Assembly (NCBI GenBank): GCA_029975555.1
Contig: JARKOY010000074.1
Coordinates: 62,001-126,000, forward strand
Length of the DNA: 64,000 bases
Source of the DNA: Spirochaetia bacterium
Lineage (GTDB): Bacteria > Spirochaetota > Spirochaetia > Treponematales > Rectinemataceae
Direction of reading: 5' to 3'
Of this stretch, positions 52,944 to 62,404 are shown in pieces. A program made the position numbers and the translations under genes. The notes beneath the pieces are model-generated. The model was not told the origin of the DNA. It did not search any database and saw only the letters and a list, made by a program, of their open reading frames with translations. The first letter of the stretch is position 1. Each line of letters begins with the position of its first letter.

Positions 52944-53911
52944 CGCTCATCCTCCCTCGAAAATTCCACCACTGCACCGACATCGACACACTGCGCCTGT
53001 GTCGCCAAAATTCCCACGATCTGCGCCACCGCATGCTCCGACTCGCGAATCGGCAGGAGCATCCAGACATGGAGCATCCCTTCATACTCGTAGTAATCGA
53101 GTTGGGCGCCAGTTACGGCGCAGAGCTCTCTGAATCTCCGACAATCGGCCAACAAAAGGTCCTTCGTCCCGATAAAGAGGCTCATGGGAGGAAGACCTTC
53201 GAAATGCCCGTATATAGGACTTATCTCCATACGGCGCGGATTCGAGCGGCCAGCCCATGCCTTCCCCGCGCCCCGCAGCGCCTCGACGTTGAGAAAAGGA
53301 TCGACCGACGAAAGCGCCTTGATCTGCGGGTTTTCGAGGGTCACGTCGAGCCACGGACTCAGCATGATCACCGATGCGGGCATGGTGAGATGGGCGTCCC
53401 TCAGCGCCTGCACGAAGCCGAGGGCAAGCCCGCCGCCCGCCGAATCGCCCATCAAGGCAGTGGCTGTGCACGGCAAGAACTCTTCCATCCGCTTCCAGAG
53501 CGCGAAGAGCATCCGGTACGCATCCGACCAGCGGTGCCCAGGCGCAAGCGGATAATCCGGGGCGATGACCACGCTCTTTGTCTTTTCCGCGATTTTTGCA
53601 AGAAAATTCCAGTGCTGTCGCGTAAATGTCGCGACATACGAGCCTCCGTGCAGATACAGAACGCAGCGTCCACAAGCCTCGGTGCGAGGGAGGAGGACGT
53701 ACACCCGAGACTGTTCAATACGGAAAGCTCGCACGTCGAGCCTGACCCGTACACTGCGCAGGGGCTCCGGCGACAGAAGGCTCTTCGTGTACTGGCGCAC
53801 GATGAACCGAGGCGGCGGGGCGTCGGGGCTGCGGCTGACCTGCACGCGCCGAAAAACCCGCTCCACCAGCATGCTGCGGACGCTCTGTGGCTCACGGTGG
53901 ATAAAAATCAT
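52940..53911 (-). CDS. Alpha/beta hydrolase, hormone-sensitive-lipase-type esterase
   Basis: 323 residues. HGGSYV (88-93) forms the oxyanion hole and GDSAGGG (155-161) carries nucleophile S157; a candidate triad aspartate is in the SLFIGTKDLLL region and the histidine near MLHVWMLLP. No signal peptide is visible. Likely an acyl ester or short-chain lipid hydrolase. Coupled by ATGA on both sides: TetR regulator upstream, SIMPL protein downstream. Confidence 0.88.
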   Translation of the reverse strand: MIFIHREPQSVRSMLVERVFRRVQVSRSPDAPPPRFIVRQYTKSLLSPEPLRSVRVRLDVRAFRIEQSRVYVLLPRTEACGRCVLYLHGGSYVATFTRQHWNFLAKIAEKTKSVVIAPDYPLAPGHRWSDAYRMLFALWKRMEEFLPCTATALMGDSAGGGLALGFVQALRDAHLTMPASVIMLSPWLDVTLENPQIKALSSVDPFLNVEALRGAGKAWAGRSNPRRMEISPIYGHFEGLPPMSLFIGTKDLLLADCRRFRELCAVTGAQLDYYEYEGMLHVWMLLPIRESEHAVAQIVGILATQAQCVDVGAVVEFSREDER

Positions 53912-54534
53912 CGGCGCCCCGAATGCGCGGAGAAATACCTCTCGAAAGGTCTCAAAAGCTTTTCGTATGCGAGCAAAAGATTACCCTCAAAAGTCTGTTC
54001 GTCCGCAGAGCTCCACCCGACATAGATGTTGCGCACCAAGGCCGCGGCCAGAACCTGAAAAAGATAGATGTGCCGACAGAGCTCCTGTTCTATAGTTCTG
54101 TCGACAAGTTGTCCCAGCACTTTCTGGAACGTATAGTCATAACACTCCATGAAAGGTGAATGATCAGAATAAGGCGCAAAACTCACAAAGATAAGAGAGT
54201 ATATCTGCGGATACCGCTTGGAAAACGCGAGTAACTTTCTCCCCATCTCCACAAAACCGAGAAGAGGACAGGATGGCTCCCTCTCGAAATACTCTTTTAA
54301 ATCATTCTGGATCGACTCGAAGGCCTTTTCGTACGCCACCCTGACAGAGGCCTGAACAATTTCTTCTTTATTCGAAAAATAATTATAGAGCGTCATAGGA
54401 GAAACGCCAAGACGGGCGGCAAGCTTCCTCGTGGAGAACTTTTCGTAGCCGATTTCACAGATAAGGTCGATTGCTGCATCGATGATCCGGTGTTCGTCCT
54501 CGAAAAAACGTTCTCTACTCATAATATTATTCAT
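53908..54534 (-). CDS. TetR family transcriptional regulator
   Basis: 208 residues. HTH at about 25-65 (IDLICEIGYEKFSTRKLAARLGVSPMTLYNYFSNKEEI, core TRKLAARLGVSPMTLYNYF). The C-terminal ligand domain is unique. ATG at 54534 or 54522. A TTGACA (54563-54558, minus strand) precedes it, but the -10 is weak. ATGA overlap with the esterase suggests that it regulates its own operon in response to a compound the esterase acts on. Confidence 0.88.
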   Translation of the reverse strand: MNNIMSRERFFEDEHRIIDAAIDLICEIGYEKFSTRKLAARLGVSPMTLYNYFSNKEEIVQASVRVAYEKAFESIQNDLKEYFEREPSCPLLGFVEMGRKLLAFSKRYPQIYSLIFVSFAPYSDHSPFMECYDYTFQKVLGQLVDRTIEQELCRHIYLFQVLAAALVRNIYVGWSSADEQTFEGNLLLAYEKLLRPFERYFSAHSGRR

Positions 54535-54687
54535 ATATTGAAGGAAGCGTGCATCAATGTCAATATAAAAAGATTATGTATCGTGTAAGAATTCATTGCA
54601 GGAAAAATAAATAGTTGAGCAAATGGATACAGAATTATCCCCCCATCATCCGAACACTGAGGCCCCTGCACGACCTCAGTGCAGCCC

Positions 54688-55326
54688 TCAATGCAGGCTA
54701 GGTAAATTTTCTCCTCTGGAATTCAACAACACCTGCGAAAATTTGATGAGCGGCACCGAGTGCGGCAGCCCCAGGTACCGCTTCACAGCCTCGGCGGAAT
54801 CGCCCTCGGCGCCGCCATACTCGTGCAGGTTGTCCGTGTAGACCGCAATGAGCCCGTCGTACATCAGATGCAGACCTTTGATTTTCTGCGCGCTGGCCTT
54901 GCAACACTTGTAAAATTGAATGCCGTGCTTTATGCAGGCATAATCGAACAGGAAATCGAGCTCCGCGGGGCCCAGCAGCAGAAGGCTCGTATATCCGTTG
55001 CGGCTGACAGTCTCAATAAAAACATCGATCTTCTTTCGATACAGCGAGGCATTCTGGGCAGCCCGCATAAAATAATCCACCGTGCGCACGGCGATCTCTT
55101 CCAAGCCGGAAGGTGTCAGCGCGTACTTGATTTTGCGGCCGTTGACGTGCAGAAGCTTGACCCAGCCCCGCTCGATAAAGCGCTTCAAGAGCGTATTGGT
55201 CAGACCGAGCGACAACCCCGCCGTATTCGCGAGCTCGCGCTGCGAGACGAGCGCCGGGCTACTCCCCTCCTCCGTCACGCTATAGATCGACTCGAGGAGC
55301 TGTAATTCAGGATTGTCGGGAATCAT
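54688..55326 (-). CDS. Winged-helix regulator with a C-terminal sensor-like domain
   Basis: 212 residues from ATG 55326 (MIPDNPELQLLE). Residues 1-80 form a winged helix (SQRELANTAGLSLGLTNTLLKRFIERGW, core LANTAGLSLGLTNTLLKR). The rest (about 100-212) has an alpha/beta pattern, GYTSLLLLGPAELDFLFDYA, with C-x-C pairs in YKCCKAS; I do not recognise it. An ATG at 55368 is possible but would be outside the promoter logic. Divergent from the molybdenum hydroxylase operon, so a likely regulator of it. Confidence 0.75.
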   Translation of the reverse strand: MIPDNPELQLLESIYSVTEEGSSPALVSQRELANTAGLSLGLTNTLLKRFIERGWVKLLHVNGRKIKYALTPSGLEEIAVRTVDYFMRAAQNASLYRKKIDVFIETVSRNGYTSLLLLGPAELDFLFDYACIKHGIQFYKCCKASAQKIKGLHLMYDGLIAVYTDNLHEYGGAEGDSAEAVKRYLGLPHSVPLIKFSQVLLNSRGENLPSLH

Positions 55327-55344
55327 CTTTAATTGTCTATAATA

Positions 55345-55356
55345 CAACGAACGTTG
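55345..55356. promoter_or_regulatory. Candidate operator between winged-helix regulator and molybdenum hydroxylase operon
   Basis: Inverted repeat CAACG-aa-CGTTG. It lies just upstream of a TATTAT (minus strand) that could be the regulator's -10, with TTGTCC 18 bases further, so binding would block the regulator's own promoter. Short, so chance is possible. Confidence 0.35.
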
Positions 55357-55379
55357 GAAGCCGGACAAGGCCTGACAAT

Positions 55380-55408
55380 TTGCCGATTCAGAGAAGCTAT
55401 GCTATGAT
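55380..55408 (+). promoter_or_regulatory. Predicted promoter of the molybdenum hydroxylase operon
   Basis: TTGCCG (55380-55385), 17-base spacer, TATGAT (55403-55408), leader of about 45 bases to the first gene. Confidence 0.6.
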
Positions 55409-55459
55409 ATTGTTTCATCTGAGTGGAGACTTCATCGACAATCAGCAAGGAGCATGCAG

Positions 55460-56248
55460 ATGGAAATACTCAAATATGCTCGTCCTCAAAGCATGGATGA
55501 AGCATTTCGCCTCATTTCCGAACAGCGCGGCACGGCCATCGGAGGCGCCGCATGGCTTCGAACGAACACGAAAACCATCGCGCTCGGCGTCGATCTGGCT
55601 GACCTTGGCCTTGAGTACGTGCGGGAAGCAGGCGACCACATCGAAATCGGCGCCATGACGACCTACAGAGAACTCGAGACGAGCCAGCTCCTCAGGGCCC
55701 GCTTCGGCGCGCTCTTCGAGGCGACCGTGAGCCATGTGGTAGGCATCCAGCTGCGCAACATCATCACGGTGGGGGGAACTGTGGCTGGACGCTACGGCTT
55801 TTCAGACCTCAACACGACACTCTGCGCGCTGGGCGCCCAGGCGGTCTTCTATCCCGACCAGACTGTGGACCTGGCAGAGTTCATAGAAAAGGGCGCAGGG
55901 GCTCCCTTTCTGCTCGAAAAGGTGCTCTTGCCTGTTTCGGCCAAGGGGGCGTATCGTCAGATGAGAATCTCCGAGAACGATTTTCCCATCATCAACACGA
56001 CGGCCGCGTGGACTGGCTCTGGCTGGCGCATTGCGGTCGGCTCGAGGCCTGCCGCCACTCGCCTCTGTCAGAAGGCAATGGCGATTCTGGGCGAGGACCC
56101 TCTCCCTTCCGACGAGACGATCGCGTCTGCAGGCCGAGCCGCCGCGGACGAGCTCCAGTTCGGCAGCGACATCAGGGCGAGCGCCGAATACCGCAGAGAA
56201 ATCTTGCCTGTCCTTGTACGGCGCGCGCTTATGGAGGTGCGGGGATGA
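55460..56248 (+). CDS. Molybdenum hydroxylase FAD-binding subunit (xanthine dehydrogenase family)
   Basis: 262 residues. AIGGAAWLRTN near 28 and TVGGTVAGRYGFSDL near 110 are the FAD contacts of the CoxM/XdhB family, in divergent form. It transfers electrons from the iron-sulphur subunit to NAD or another acceptor. ATG at 55460 has AAGGAG seven bases upstream; ATG 55454 would be too close. ATGA overlap with the next gene. Confidence 0.88.
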   Translation: MEILKYARPQSMDEAFRLISEQRGTAIGGAAWLRTNTKTIALGVDLADLGLEYVREAGDHIEIGAMTTYRELETSQLLRARFGALFEATVSHVVGIQLRNIITVGGTVAGRYGFSDLNTTLCALGAQAVFYPDQTVDLAEFIEKGAGAPFLLEKVLLPVSAKGAYRQMRISENDFPIINTTAAWTGSGWRIAVGSRPAATRLCQKAMAILGEDPLPSDETIASAGRAAADELQFGSDIRASAEYRREILPVLVRRALMEVRG

Positions 56249-56703
56249 ACATCACACTGCGTATCAACGGAAAAGAACAGTCTATAGAATGCCAGCCTGG
56301 AGAAATGCTCACAGAAGTGCTCCGCAGAGCCGGGCACCTCGAAGTGAAGAAGGGCTGCGACACGGGCAACTGTGGCGCCTGCACGGTCCTTCTGGACGAC
56401 AAGCCCGTCCTGTCCTGTTCGTACCTCGCGGTCCGCGCCGAGGGCAGAGAAATCACCACGATTCAGGGCCTCGCCGACGAGGCAAAGCAATTCGCGGCGT
56501 TTCTGACAGCCGAAGGCGCCGACCAGTGCGGTTTCTGTGCGCCTGGCTTTGCGCTCACGGTGCTCTCGATGAAAAAAGAGTTCTTCCACACCCCAAGCGA
56601 GGCCGAAATCCGTCACTATCTTGCGGGCAACCTGTGCCGCTGTTCGGGCTATGAAGGACAGATCCGCGCCATAAAGAAATATCTGGAGGCCGACCATGCG
56701 TAA
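56245..56703 (+). CDS. Molybdenum hydroxylase [2Fe-2S] subunit
   Basis: 152 residues. Plant-ferredoxin cluster C38, C43, C46, C58 (KGCDTGNCGACTVLLDD) and the second cluster C95, C98, C131, C133 (CGFC...CRC) as in all XdhC/CoxS-type subunits. GGAGG stands before the ATG. Both neighbours overlap it. Confidence 0.94.
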   Translation: MNITLRINGKEQSIECQPGEMLTEVLRRAGHLEVKKGCDTGNCGACTVLLDDKPVLSCSYLAVRAEGREITTIQGLADEAKQFAAFLTAEGADQCGFCAPGFALTVLSMKKEFFHTPSEAEIRHYLAGNLCRCSGYEGQIRAIKKYLEADHA

Positions 56704-59080
56704 CGACCACATCCCCGCTTCCCCATCCACCGATACGCCCCTTGAGGCCACGAAAAGGTTCAACGTCGTCGCCCACGACGTCCCTAAGGTCGACGGCGAG
56801 GGGCTCGTGCTCGGCCGCCCCGCCTACACCGACGACCTTGTGCCCCCGAATGCGCTCTACGTCAAACTCGTGCGCAGCCCCCACGCCTTCGCCCGCATTC
56901 TCTCCATCGATCCCTCCGAGGCGCTTGCGCTTCCCGGAGTCGCCTGCGTGCTCACGTGGAAGGACTGTCCGCGCATTCCCATCACGCGAGCCGGACAGGG
57001 CAACCCTGAGCCGAGCCCGCACGACCGCTTCATCCTCGACCAATACGTGCGCTACGTGGGCGACGAGGTGGCCGTGGTTGCGGCGGAGACCGAGGCCCTC
57101 GCCGAGAAGGCAGCCAGCCTCGTCAAGGTCGAGTATGAGGTGCTGAAGCCCGTGCTCGATTTCGAGAAAGCCATCGACAACCCCACCGTCATCCACCCGG
57201 AGCCTGAGATCCACGAGATGTTTCCCATCGGCTTCGAGCCAAAGCGCAACATCGCCGCTGCCTACCACATGGAGATCGGCGACGTGGAAAAGGAGCTCGC
57301 GGCCTCGCCGGTCAGGGTAGAGACGACGGTCCACACCCAGGCTCAACAGCACGTCGCCCTCGAGCCGCACGCGGCCTTCAGCTACATCGACCTGCACGGG
57401 CGGCTCGTCATCGTGACGTCGACGCAGAACCCGTGGCACACGCGCAGGCTTTTGGGACTCGCCTTCCAGATGCCTCTGCGCAAGATTCGCATCGTAAAGC
57501 CGAGGATCGGCGGAGGCTTCGGCGGGAAGCAGCACATCCACGTCGAGCCCTACGTCGCCATGGTCACCATGAAAACAGGCAGGCCCGCCCGCCTCGCCCT
57601 CACGCGCCGCGAGGTCTTCGAGGCAACCTTCACCCGCCACGAGATGCGCGTAAAGGTGAGGCTCGGCGCGAATCCCGACGGGATGCTCCAGGCGATCGAC
57701 ATGCAGGTGCTCTCCAACCCGGGCGCATACGGTGAACACGCGCTCACCACCTTCATGGTCGCCGGCTCCAAAACGCTGCCGCTCTACAACAAGGTGAACG
57801 CGGTCCGCTTCGGCGGACACGTGGTGTACACGAACAAGGTGTCCGCAGGCGCCTTCCGCGGATACGGTGCCATCCAAGGGCTCACCGGCCTCGAGGCGAC
57901 GATGGACGAACTGGCCCACAAACTCGGGATTGATCCTGTGGAGCTGCGGCGCAAAAACATGCTCCACGAGGGCGAGACGAGCGAGGTCTTCCGCATCATG
58001 GGCGAGGGCACCGAGGGCGTGGCGATGAACATCGAGTCCTGCAAGCTCGAGGAGTGCATCGCGCGGGGCAAAAGGCTCATAGGCTGGGACCCCGAGCACC
58101 TCGTCCGCGAAGTGGCTCCAGGCGTACTCAGGGCGAAGGGCATGGCCATCGCCATGCAGGGTTCAGGCATCCCGCTCATCGACATGGGCTCGGCGCGCAT
58201 CGAGTTCCAGGACGGAGGATTTTTCAAGCTCCACGTCGGGGCGACCGACCTCGGAACGGGCTCGGATACCATCCTCGCCCAGATCGCGGCTGAGGAGCTC
58301 GGCGTGGACCTGGAGGACATCGTCGTGCACTCCTCCGACACCGACCACACGCCGTTCGACGTGGGCGCCTACGCATCGAGCACGACCTATGTGTCCGGCT
58401 CCGCGGTGCTCAAGGCTGCCAGAAGCCTCAAGGCAAAACTCATCGCCGCGGTGGCCGACAAGTTCGGCGTGGCGCCAGAGGACATCGTCTACGAGCACAA
58501 GACCTTCAGGACCGCCGACGGCACAAGGTCCCTCTCCCTGAACGACTTCAGCTACGACACTCTCTACCACGACGGCGCGAAGATGAAGACGATCGAGGCC
58601 ACCGAGTCATTCTCGGGCGAAAAGTCGCCCCCGCCCTACCTCGCCGCCTTCGTCGAGATTGAACTCGACACCGAAACCGGCAAGGTGAACGTCGTCCACT
58701 ATGTGGCGGTAGCCGACGTCGGCACCCCGATCAACCCCAACCTCGCCAAGATACAGATCGAGGGTGGGCTGCTGCAGGGGATAGGGCTCGCACTCTACGA
58801 GGATGTGCGCTATTCGGAGGCTGGTCACATGCTCAGTCACAGCATGATGACCTATCCCATTCCCTCGAGGGAAGATGTGGGACGCATTACGGTGGAGCTC
58901 GTGGACAGCTACGAGCCTTCCGGCCCCTTCGGCGCAAAGTCCGCCGGCGAAATCGGCATCGACACGCCGCCCGCCGCGATCGCCAACGCGATCCGGAATG
59001 CGACCGGCATACGGCTCACCGAGTATCCATTCACGCCAGAACGCGTGCTCGCGGCGCTGAAGGCGGCAAAGGCACAATAG
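56696..59080 (+). CDS. Molybdenum hydroxylase large subunit (xanthine dehydrogenase/aldehyde oxidase type)
   Basis: 794 residues. GRPAYTDDL near 40, GGGFGGKQ near 265, AGAFRGYGAIQG near 385, and the C-terminal GAKSAGEIGIDTPPAAI with the catalytic glutamate near 762. It binds molybdopterin cytosine dinucleotide and hydroxylates a carbon next to nitrogen or an aldehyde. Purines are likely from the family and from XdhC, but substrate is not proven. Overlaps the previous gene by eight bases. Confidence 0.92.
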   Translation: MRNDHIPASPSTDTPLEATKRFNVVAHDVPKVDGEGLVLGRPAYTDDLVPPNALYVKLVRSPHAFARILSIDPSEALALPGVACVLTWKDCPRIPITRAGQGNPEPSPHDRFILDQYVRYVGDEVAVVAAETEALAEKAASLVKVEYEVLKPVLDFEKAIDNPTVIHPEPEIHEMFPIGFEPKRNIAAAYHMEIGDVEKELAASPVRVETTVHTQAQQHVALEPHAAFSYIDLHGRLVIVTSTQNPWHTRRLLGLAFQMPLRKIRIVKPRIGGGFGGKQHIHVEPYVAMVTMKTGRPARLALTRREVFEATFTRHEMRVKVRLGANPDGMLQAIDMQVLSNPGAYGEHALTTFMVAGSKTLPLYNKVNAVRFGGHVVYTNKVSAGAFRGYGAIQGLTGLEATMDELAHKLGIDPVELRRKNMLHEGETSEVFRIMGEGTEGVAMNIESCKLEECIARGKRLIGWDPEHLVREVAPGVLRAKGMAIAMQGSGIPLIDMGSARIEFQDGGFFKLHVGATDLGTGSDTILAQIAAEELGVDLEDIVVHSSDTDHTPFDVGAYASSTTYVSGSAVLKAARSLKAKLIAAVADKFGVAPEDIVYEHKTFRTADGTRSLSLNDFSYDTLYHDGAKMKTIEATESFSGEKSPPPYLAAFVEIELDTETGKVNVVHYVAVADVGTPINPNLAKIQIEGGLLQGIGLALYEDVRYSEAGHMLSHSMMTYPIPSREDVGRITVELVDSYEPSGPFGAKSAGEIGIDTPPAAIANAIRNATGIRLTEYPFTPERVLAALKAAKAQ

Positions 59081-59100
59081 CTCAGCATAAAAGGAGTATC

Positions 59101-60273
59101 ATGAACGAGCTCAGAACATGGATTTTAGGACGCCTCGACCACGGGAAGGCAGTGGTGCTCGCCGCGGTGACCCGGGCATCGGGTTCCACGGCGAGGGGCA
59201 CTGACGCGCTCCTCGCGATGGACGCGAGCGGTGCCATGGTGGGCACCGTCGGCGGAGGCTACGTGGAGCACGAGACCATCGAGGCAGTCCACCGACTCTT
59301 CAGGCCAGAAGGCGAGGATGTCAGCATAGCCCGACCTGCGCGCGACCTCGAGTTCGACCTCAGCCCAGAATCCAACAACACCCAGATGATCTGCGGGGGC
59401 CGAGTTTCGGTCCACCTCGAAAAAGTAGAGCCCGGGAGCAGCGCGGAGCTAGCCCTCCGCGCATGCTTCGAGCATGTTGATGCCGGGAAACCTTGTGCCT
59501 TCGTGGCCCTCCACACGCCATGGGTGCGGCACTATTTCGCGCTGGACGAGAAAAAAAAGGTGCTGTTCTCCGGGACGCCTGCGCAGGAAGAAAACATCGG
59601 GGCAGCATGGACGGTCGCGCTGCCTAGGGCGCCCGCGCTGAAAGACGCCCTCGCGGCGACGCTGGAAGCGGTGCGACCGGCCTTCGGCGAAGCGGCCGAA
59701 TTCGCGCTCGAGGCAGGGATCGCCCCCGAACTGGAAGGCTGCCGTGTCTTCTGGCTCGGGCTTGCGCCGGAACCTGTCGTGTACATCTTCGGGGCCGGCC
59801 ATGTGGGAAAGGCGACCTGCGAGGCCGCGAGCCTTGTGGGCTTCAGGGTAGTGGTCACCGACGACAGGCCGGAGCTTCTGACCGAAGAGCGCTTCCCGCA
59901 CGCGAGCCTTCTCAGGCGTATCGACAGCTTCGACCATCCGCTCGCACCGTGTGGCAGGGTTCCTGCGATCGAAATTGGCCCCGAGGACTGTGCACTCGTC
60001 CTCACTCACAAGCCTGGCATCGACAAAGAGATGGTCGCGCAGCTCTTGCGCACCGATGCAGGCTACATAGGGCTCATCGGCTCGAAGACCAAGCGCGACG
60101 GCATCTACGCCAGCCTTCGGAGCGAGGGCTTCACCGACGCCGACCTCGCGCGCATCCACTCGCCGATAGGACTCGCGATCGGCGCGCGCACGCCCGAAGA
60201 GATCGCGGTGAGCATCGTGGCCGAGATCATTGCGGTGCGCGCGGGGGTTTCGCCCGGCAAGCCCTATGCGTGA
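59101..60273 (+). CDS. xdhC: XdhC/CoxI family molybdenum enzyme maturation protein
   Basis: 390 residues. Start WILGRLDHGKAVVLAAVTRASGSTA core AAVTRASGSTARGTDA, then GTVGGGYVEHETIEA and a C-terminal Rossmann domain (VYIFGAGHVGKATCEAASLVGF core IFGAGHVGK). Binds and sulphurates the molybdenum cofactor for the hydroxylase. AAGGAG before the ATG. MocA overlaps its end by eight bases. Confidence 0.92.
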   Translation: MNELRTWILGRLDHGKAVVLAAVTRASGSTARGTDALLAMDASGAMVGTVGGGYVEHETIEAVHRLFRPEGEDVSIARPARDLEFDLSPESNNTQMICGGRVSVHLEKVEPGSSAELALRACFEHVDAGKPCAFVALHTPWVRHYFALDEKKKVLFSGTPAQEENIGAAWTVALPRAPALKDALAATLEAVRPAFGEAAEFALEAGIAPELEGCRVFWLGLAPEPVVYIFGAGHVGKATCEAASLVGFRVVVTDDRPELLTEERFPHASLLRRIDSFDHPLAPCGRVPAIEIGPEDCALVLTHKPGIDKEMVAQLLRTDAGYIGLIGSKTKRDGIYASLRSEGFTDADLARIHSPIGLAIGARTPEEIAVSIVAEIIAVRAGVSPGKPYA

Positions 60274-60874
60274 GTTTGCAGTTAAAAAGCCTGCCGCGAT
60301 CATCCTGGCGGCGGGTTACTCTTCCCGCATGGGACAGGCAAAGCCGACGGTCCTCCTCGAGGGCTGTCCCATGCTCCTGCATGCGGCGAAGACGTTTACG
60401 GACGCAGGTATCGACCACATCGTCGTCGTGACCGGCTTCGAGGCCGAAAGGGTGGACAGGCTCGCCCGCGAGCATGGGCTACACCCCGTGTACAACAGCC
60501 GCTTCGGCGAGGGCATGTTCAGCTCGGTGCTCGCCGGCCTCGGCGCGGTGCCTCCGGACTTCGATGCAGCCTTCGTGCTGCCGGTCGACATTCCCTTTGT
60601 GTCGCCTTCCACCGTGCACGCGATACGCCTCGCCATGGGCGCGCGGCCCATCGTGGTGCCGCGGCACCGTGGGAGGTCTGGGCATCCGCCGCTTCTACAC
60701 CGTGTGGTGTTCGACAGCGTAGGGGGGTGGCGCGGCCCGGATGGGCTCGGGGGGTTCTTAAAAAGCCGCGAGTCAGAAGTCGGGTATGTCGACGTGGACG
60801 ACCGCTTCGTGCTGCGCGACATCGATTCGAGGGCCGATCTGGAGCGAGTTCTTCTGGACAGAAGCCGCACCTGA
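60266..60874 (+). CDS. mocA: Molybdenum cofactor cytidylyltransferase-like (MocA family)
   Basis: 202 residues. ILAAGYSSRMGQAKP (13-27) is the nucleotide-binding loop, VLPVDIPFVSP the metal aspartate region, and GRSGHPPLL the substrate loop of the NTP_transf_3 family. With hydroxylase subunits and XdhC it most likely converts Mo-molybdopterin to the cytosine dinucleotide form. Confidence 0.9.
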   Translation: MREFAVKKPAAIILAAGYSSRMGQAKPTVLLEGCPMLLHAAKTFTDAGIDHIVVVTGFEAERVDRLAREHGLHPVYNSRFGEGMFSSVLAGLGAVPPDFDAAFVLPVDIPFVSPSTVHAIRLAMGARPIVVPRHRGRSGHPPLLHRVVFDSVGGWRGPDGLGGFLKSRESEVGYVDVDDRFVLRDIDSRADLERVLLDRSRT

Positions 60875-60898
60875 GACGCCTTCTTCAAGGAAAAAACC

Positions 60899-62224
60899 AT
60901 GAATATTGCCGAAAAGCTTTCAACTATGGTCAGGTTTCGCACCGTCTCATCGTATCGACCGGAGGAAGAGGACGAATCGTCCTTCGCCGCCTTTATCGAG
61001 GCGCTGCCGGGCCTTTTTCCAGGCGTGCACGCCGCCCTCGAGCGGACGGTAGTGGGCCCTCGGGGCATCATCTACCGATGGCGGGGGAAAAAACCTAGCC
61101 TGAAACCCGCGATTTTCTGCGCGCACTTCGACGTCGTCCCTGCTTCGGAGAGCGATCCGTGGACAGAGCCTCCCTTTTCGGGCGCCATCAAGGACGGCTA
61201 TGTCTGGGGCCGCGGGACGCAGGATGTCAAGGTTCAGATCGCCTGCATCCTCGAATCTGCGGAGACGCTCGTAACCCGTGGGTTTACGCCTGAGAGAACC
61301 CTCTACTTCGCCTTCGGCGGCGACGAGGAGGTGGGCGGCACGAGGGGGGCCGGCGCGATTGCGACGTGGTTTTCCGACCAACAGATCCATGCGTCCTGGA
61401 TAATCGACGAGGGGAGCCCCGTGGGGCAGGGCTTGATCGGCTTCGTCCAGACACCGATCGCCCTCATCGGAATCGCCGAGAAAGGCTATGCCGACATTGT
61501 CGTCGAAGTGGAAGGAAAGGGAGGCCACGCCTCCATGCCGCCGCGGCACACGGCACTCGGCGCGCTCGCCCACGCGCTCGCGCGCATAGAAGACAAGCTC
61601 TTCCCCGCCAGGCTCACCAAGACCACCGACGAGTTTCTCGCCGCGCTCGCACCGCACGCAGCCGCACCCTACCGACAGCTCTTTGCGCTCCGGCACATCC
61701 TCTCCCCGCTTATGCTGAAGGCCTTCTCTGCCACTCCCTCCACGAATGCGATGGTGAGGACGACCTGTGCCGCGACCATGGCGCAGGCGAGCCCAAAGGA
61801 GAATGTCCTTCCCACCCTCGCGCAGGCAGTGGTCAACGTCCGCATATTGCCGGGTACGACGGTCGCCGAGGTCATAGACTTTCTCAACGCGCTCATTGCC
61901 CCCTACGGCGCAAAGGCCTACGCGAAGTTCCCTGAGCATGCCGTGGAGCCCTCGGCGGAGTCCTCGACCGAGTCCGAGGGTTGGAATTCCATCGTTGCAG
62001 CGATCGGCGAGGCCTTCCCCGGCGCCGTCCCCGCCCCTTTCCTCTTCACGGCGGCCACCGACACTAAGCACTACCGCAGCATCACCGACGACATCTACAG
62101 GTTCTGTCCGCTCGTGCAGACGCAGGAGGACCTCGCGGCCGTACACAACGTCAATGAAAGGGTGAGCATCGAAAATCTTGAGCGCTGTGCGCGCTTCTAT
62201 GCGGCGCTGATGAGCCGGCAGTAG
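60899..62224 (+). CDS. M20 family metallopeptidase/deacylase
   Basis: 441 residues. IFCAHFDVVPA near 78 (zinc histidine and aspartate), GRGTQDVKVQIA near 104 (bridging aspartate), and FGGDEEVGGTRGA near 141 (catalytic and zinc glutamates), with a dimerisation insert and final HNVNE. Closest in pattern to CPS1-like carboxypeptidases and ArgE/DapE-type deacylases. AAGGA precedes the ATG; it closes the molybdenum hydroxylase operon. No terminator is clear in the 180 bases before livF. Confidence 0.9.
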   Translation: MNIAEKLSTMVRFRTVSSYRPEEEDESSFAAFIEALPGLFPGVHAALERTVVGPRGIIYRWRGKKPSLKPAIFCAHFDVVPASESDPWTEPPFSGAIKDGYVWGRGTQDVKVQIACILESAETLVTRGFTPERTLYFAFGGDEEVGGTRGAGAIATWFSDQQIHASWIIDEGSPVGQGLIGFVQTPIALIGIAEKGYADIVVEVEGKGGHASMPPRHTALGALAHALARIEDKLFPARLTKTTDEFLAALAPHAAAPYRQLFALRHILSPLMLKAFSATPSTNAMVRTTCAATMAQASPKENVLPTLAQAVVNVRILPGTTVAEVIDFLNALIAPYGAKAYAKFPEHAVEPSAESSTESEGWNSIVAAIGEAFPGAVPAPFLFTAATDTKHYRSITDDIYRFCPLVQTQEDLAAVHNVNERVSIENLERCARFYAALMSRQ

Positions 62225-62404
62225 GATTGCAAGCAGTAGAATTGCAGGCGGGCTGCTCGGCGCGGGCGCTTCGCTGCCGCACCGCAACGAGTCCCATTAA
62301 AAGGCCAAAAAAGCTGTCGCGGACGAAGAGAATATGCTTCTGTGGGTGCGGGCCCACCCGTCCGTCTGCGCTCGGGCTGCTCCACCCCCAGAGCGCAAGA
62401 GATT

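Noticed and set aside
56555-58099. Minus-strand open frame of 514 codons opposite the molybdenum hydroxylase large subunit
   Set aside because: The opposite strand holds every cofactor motif of the family; this frame is its shadow.
60947-62287. Minus-strand open frame of 446 codons opposite the M20 peptidase
   Set aside because: Shadow of a gene with all zinc ligands in place.
62225-62404. Terminator between the M20 gene and livF
   Set aside because: Only a GTGGG / CCCAC stem near 62342-62357 is visible, with no T tract in either direction, so it was not annotated.
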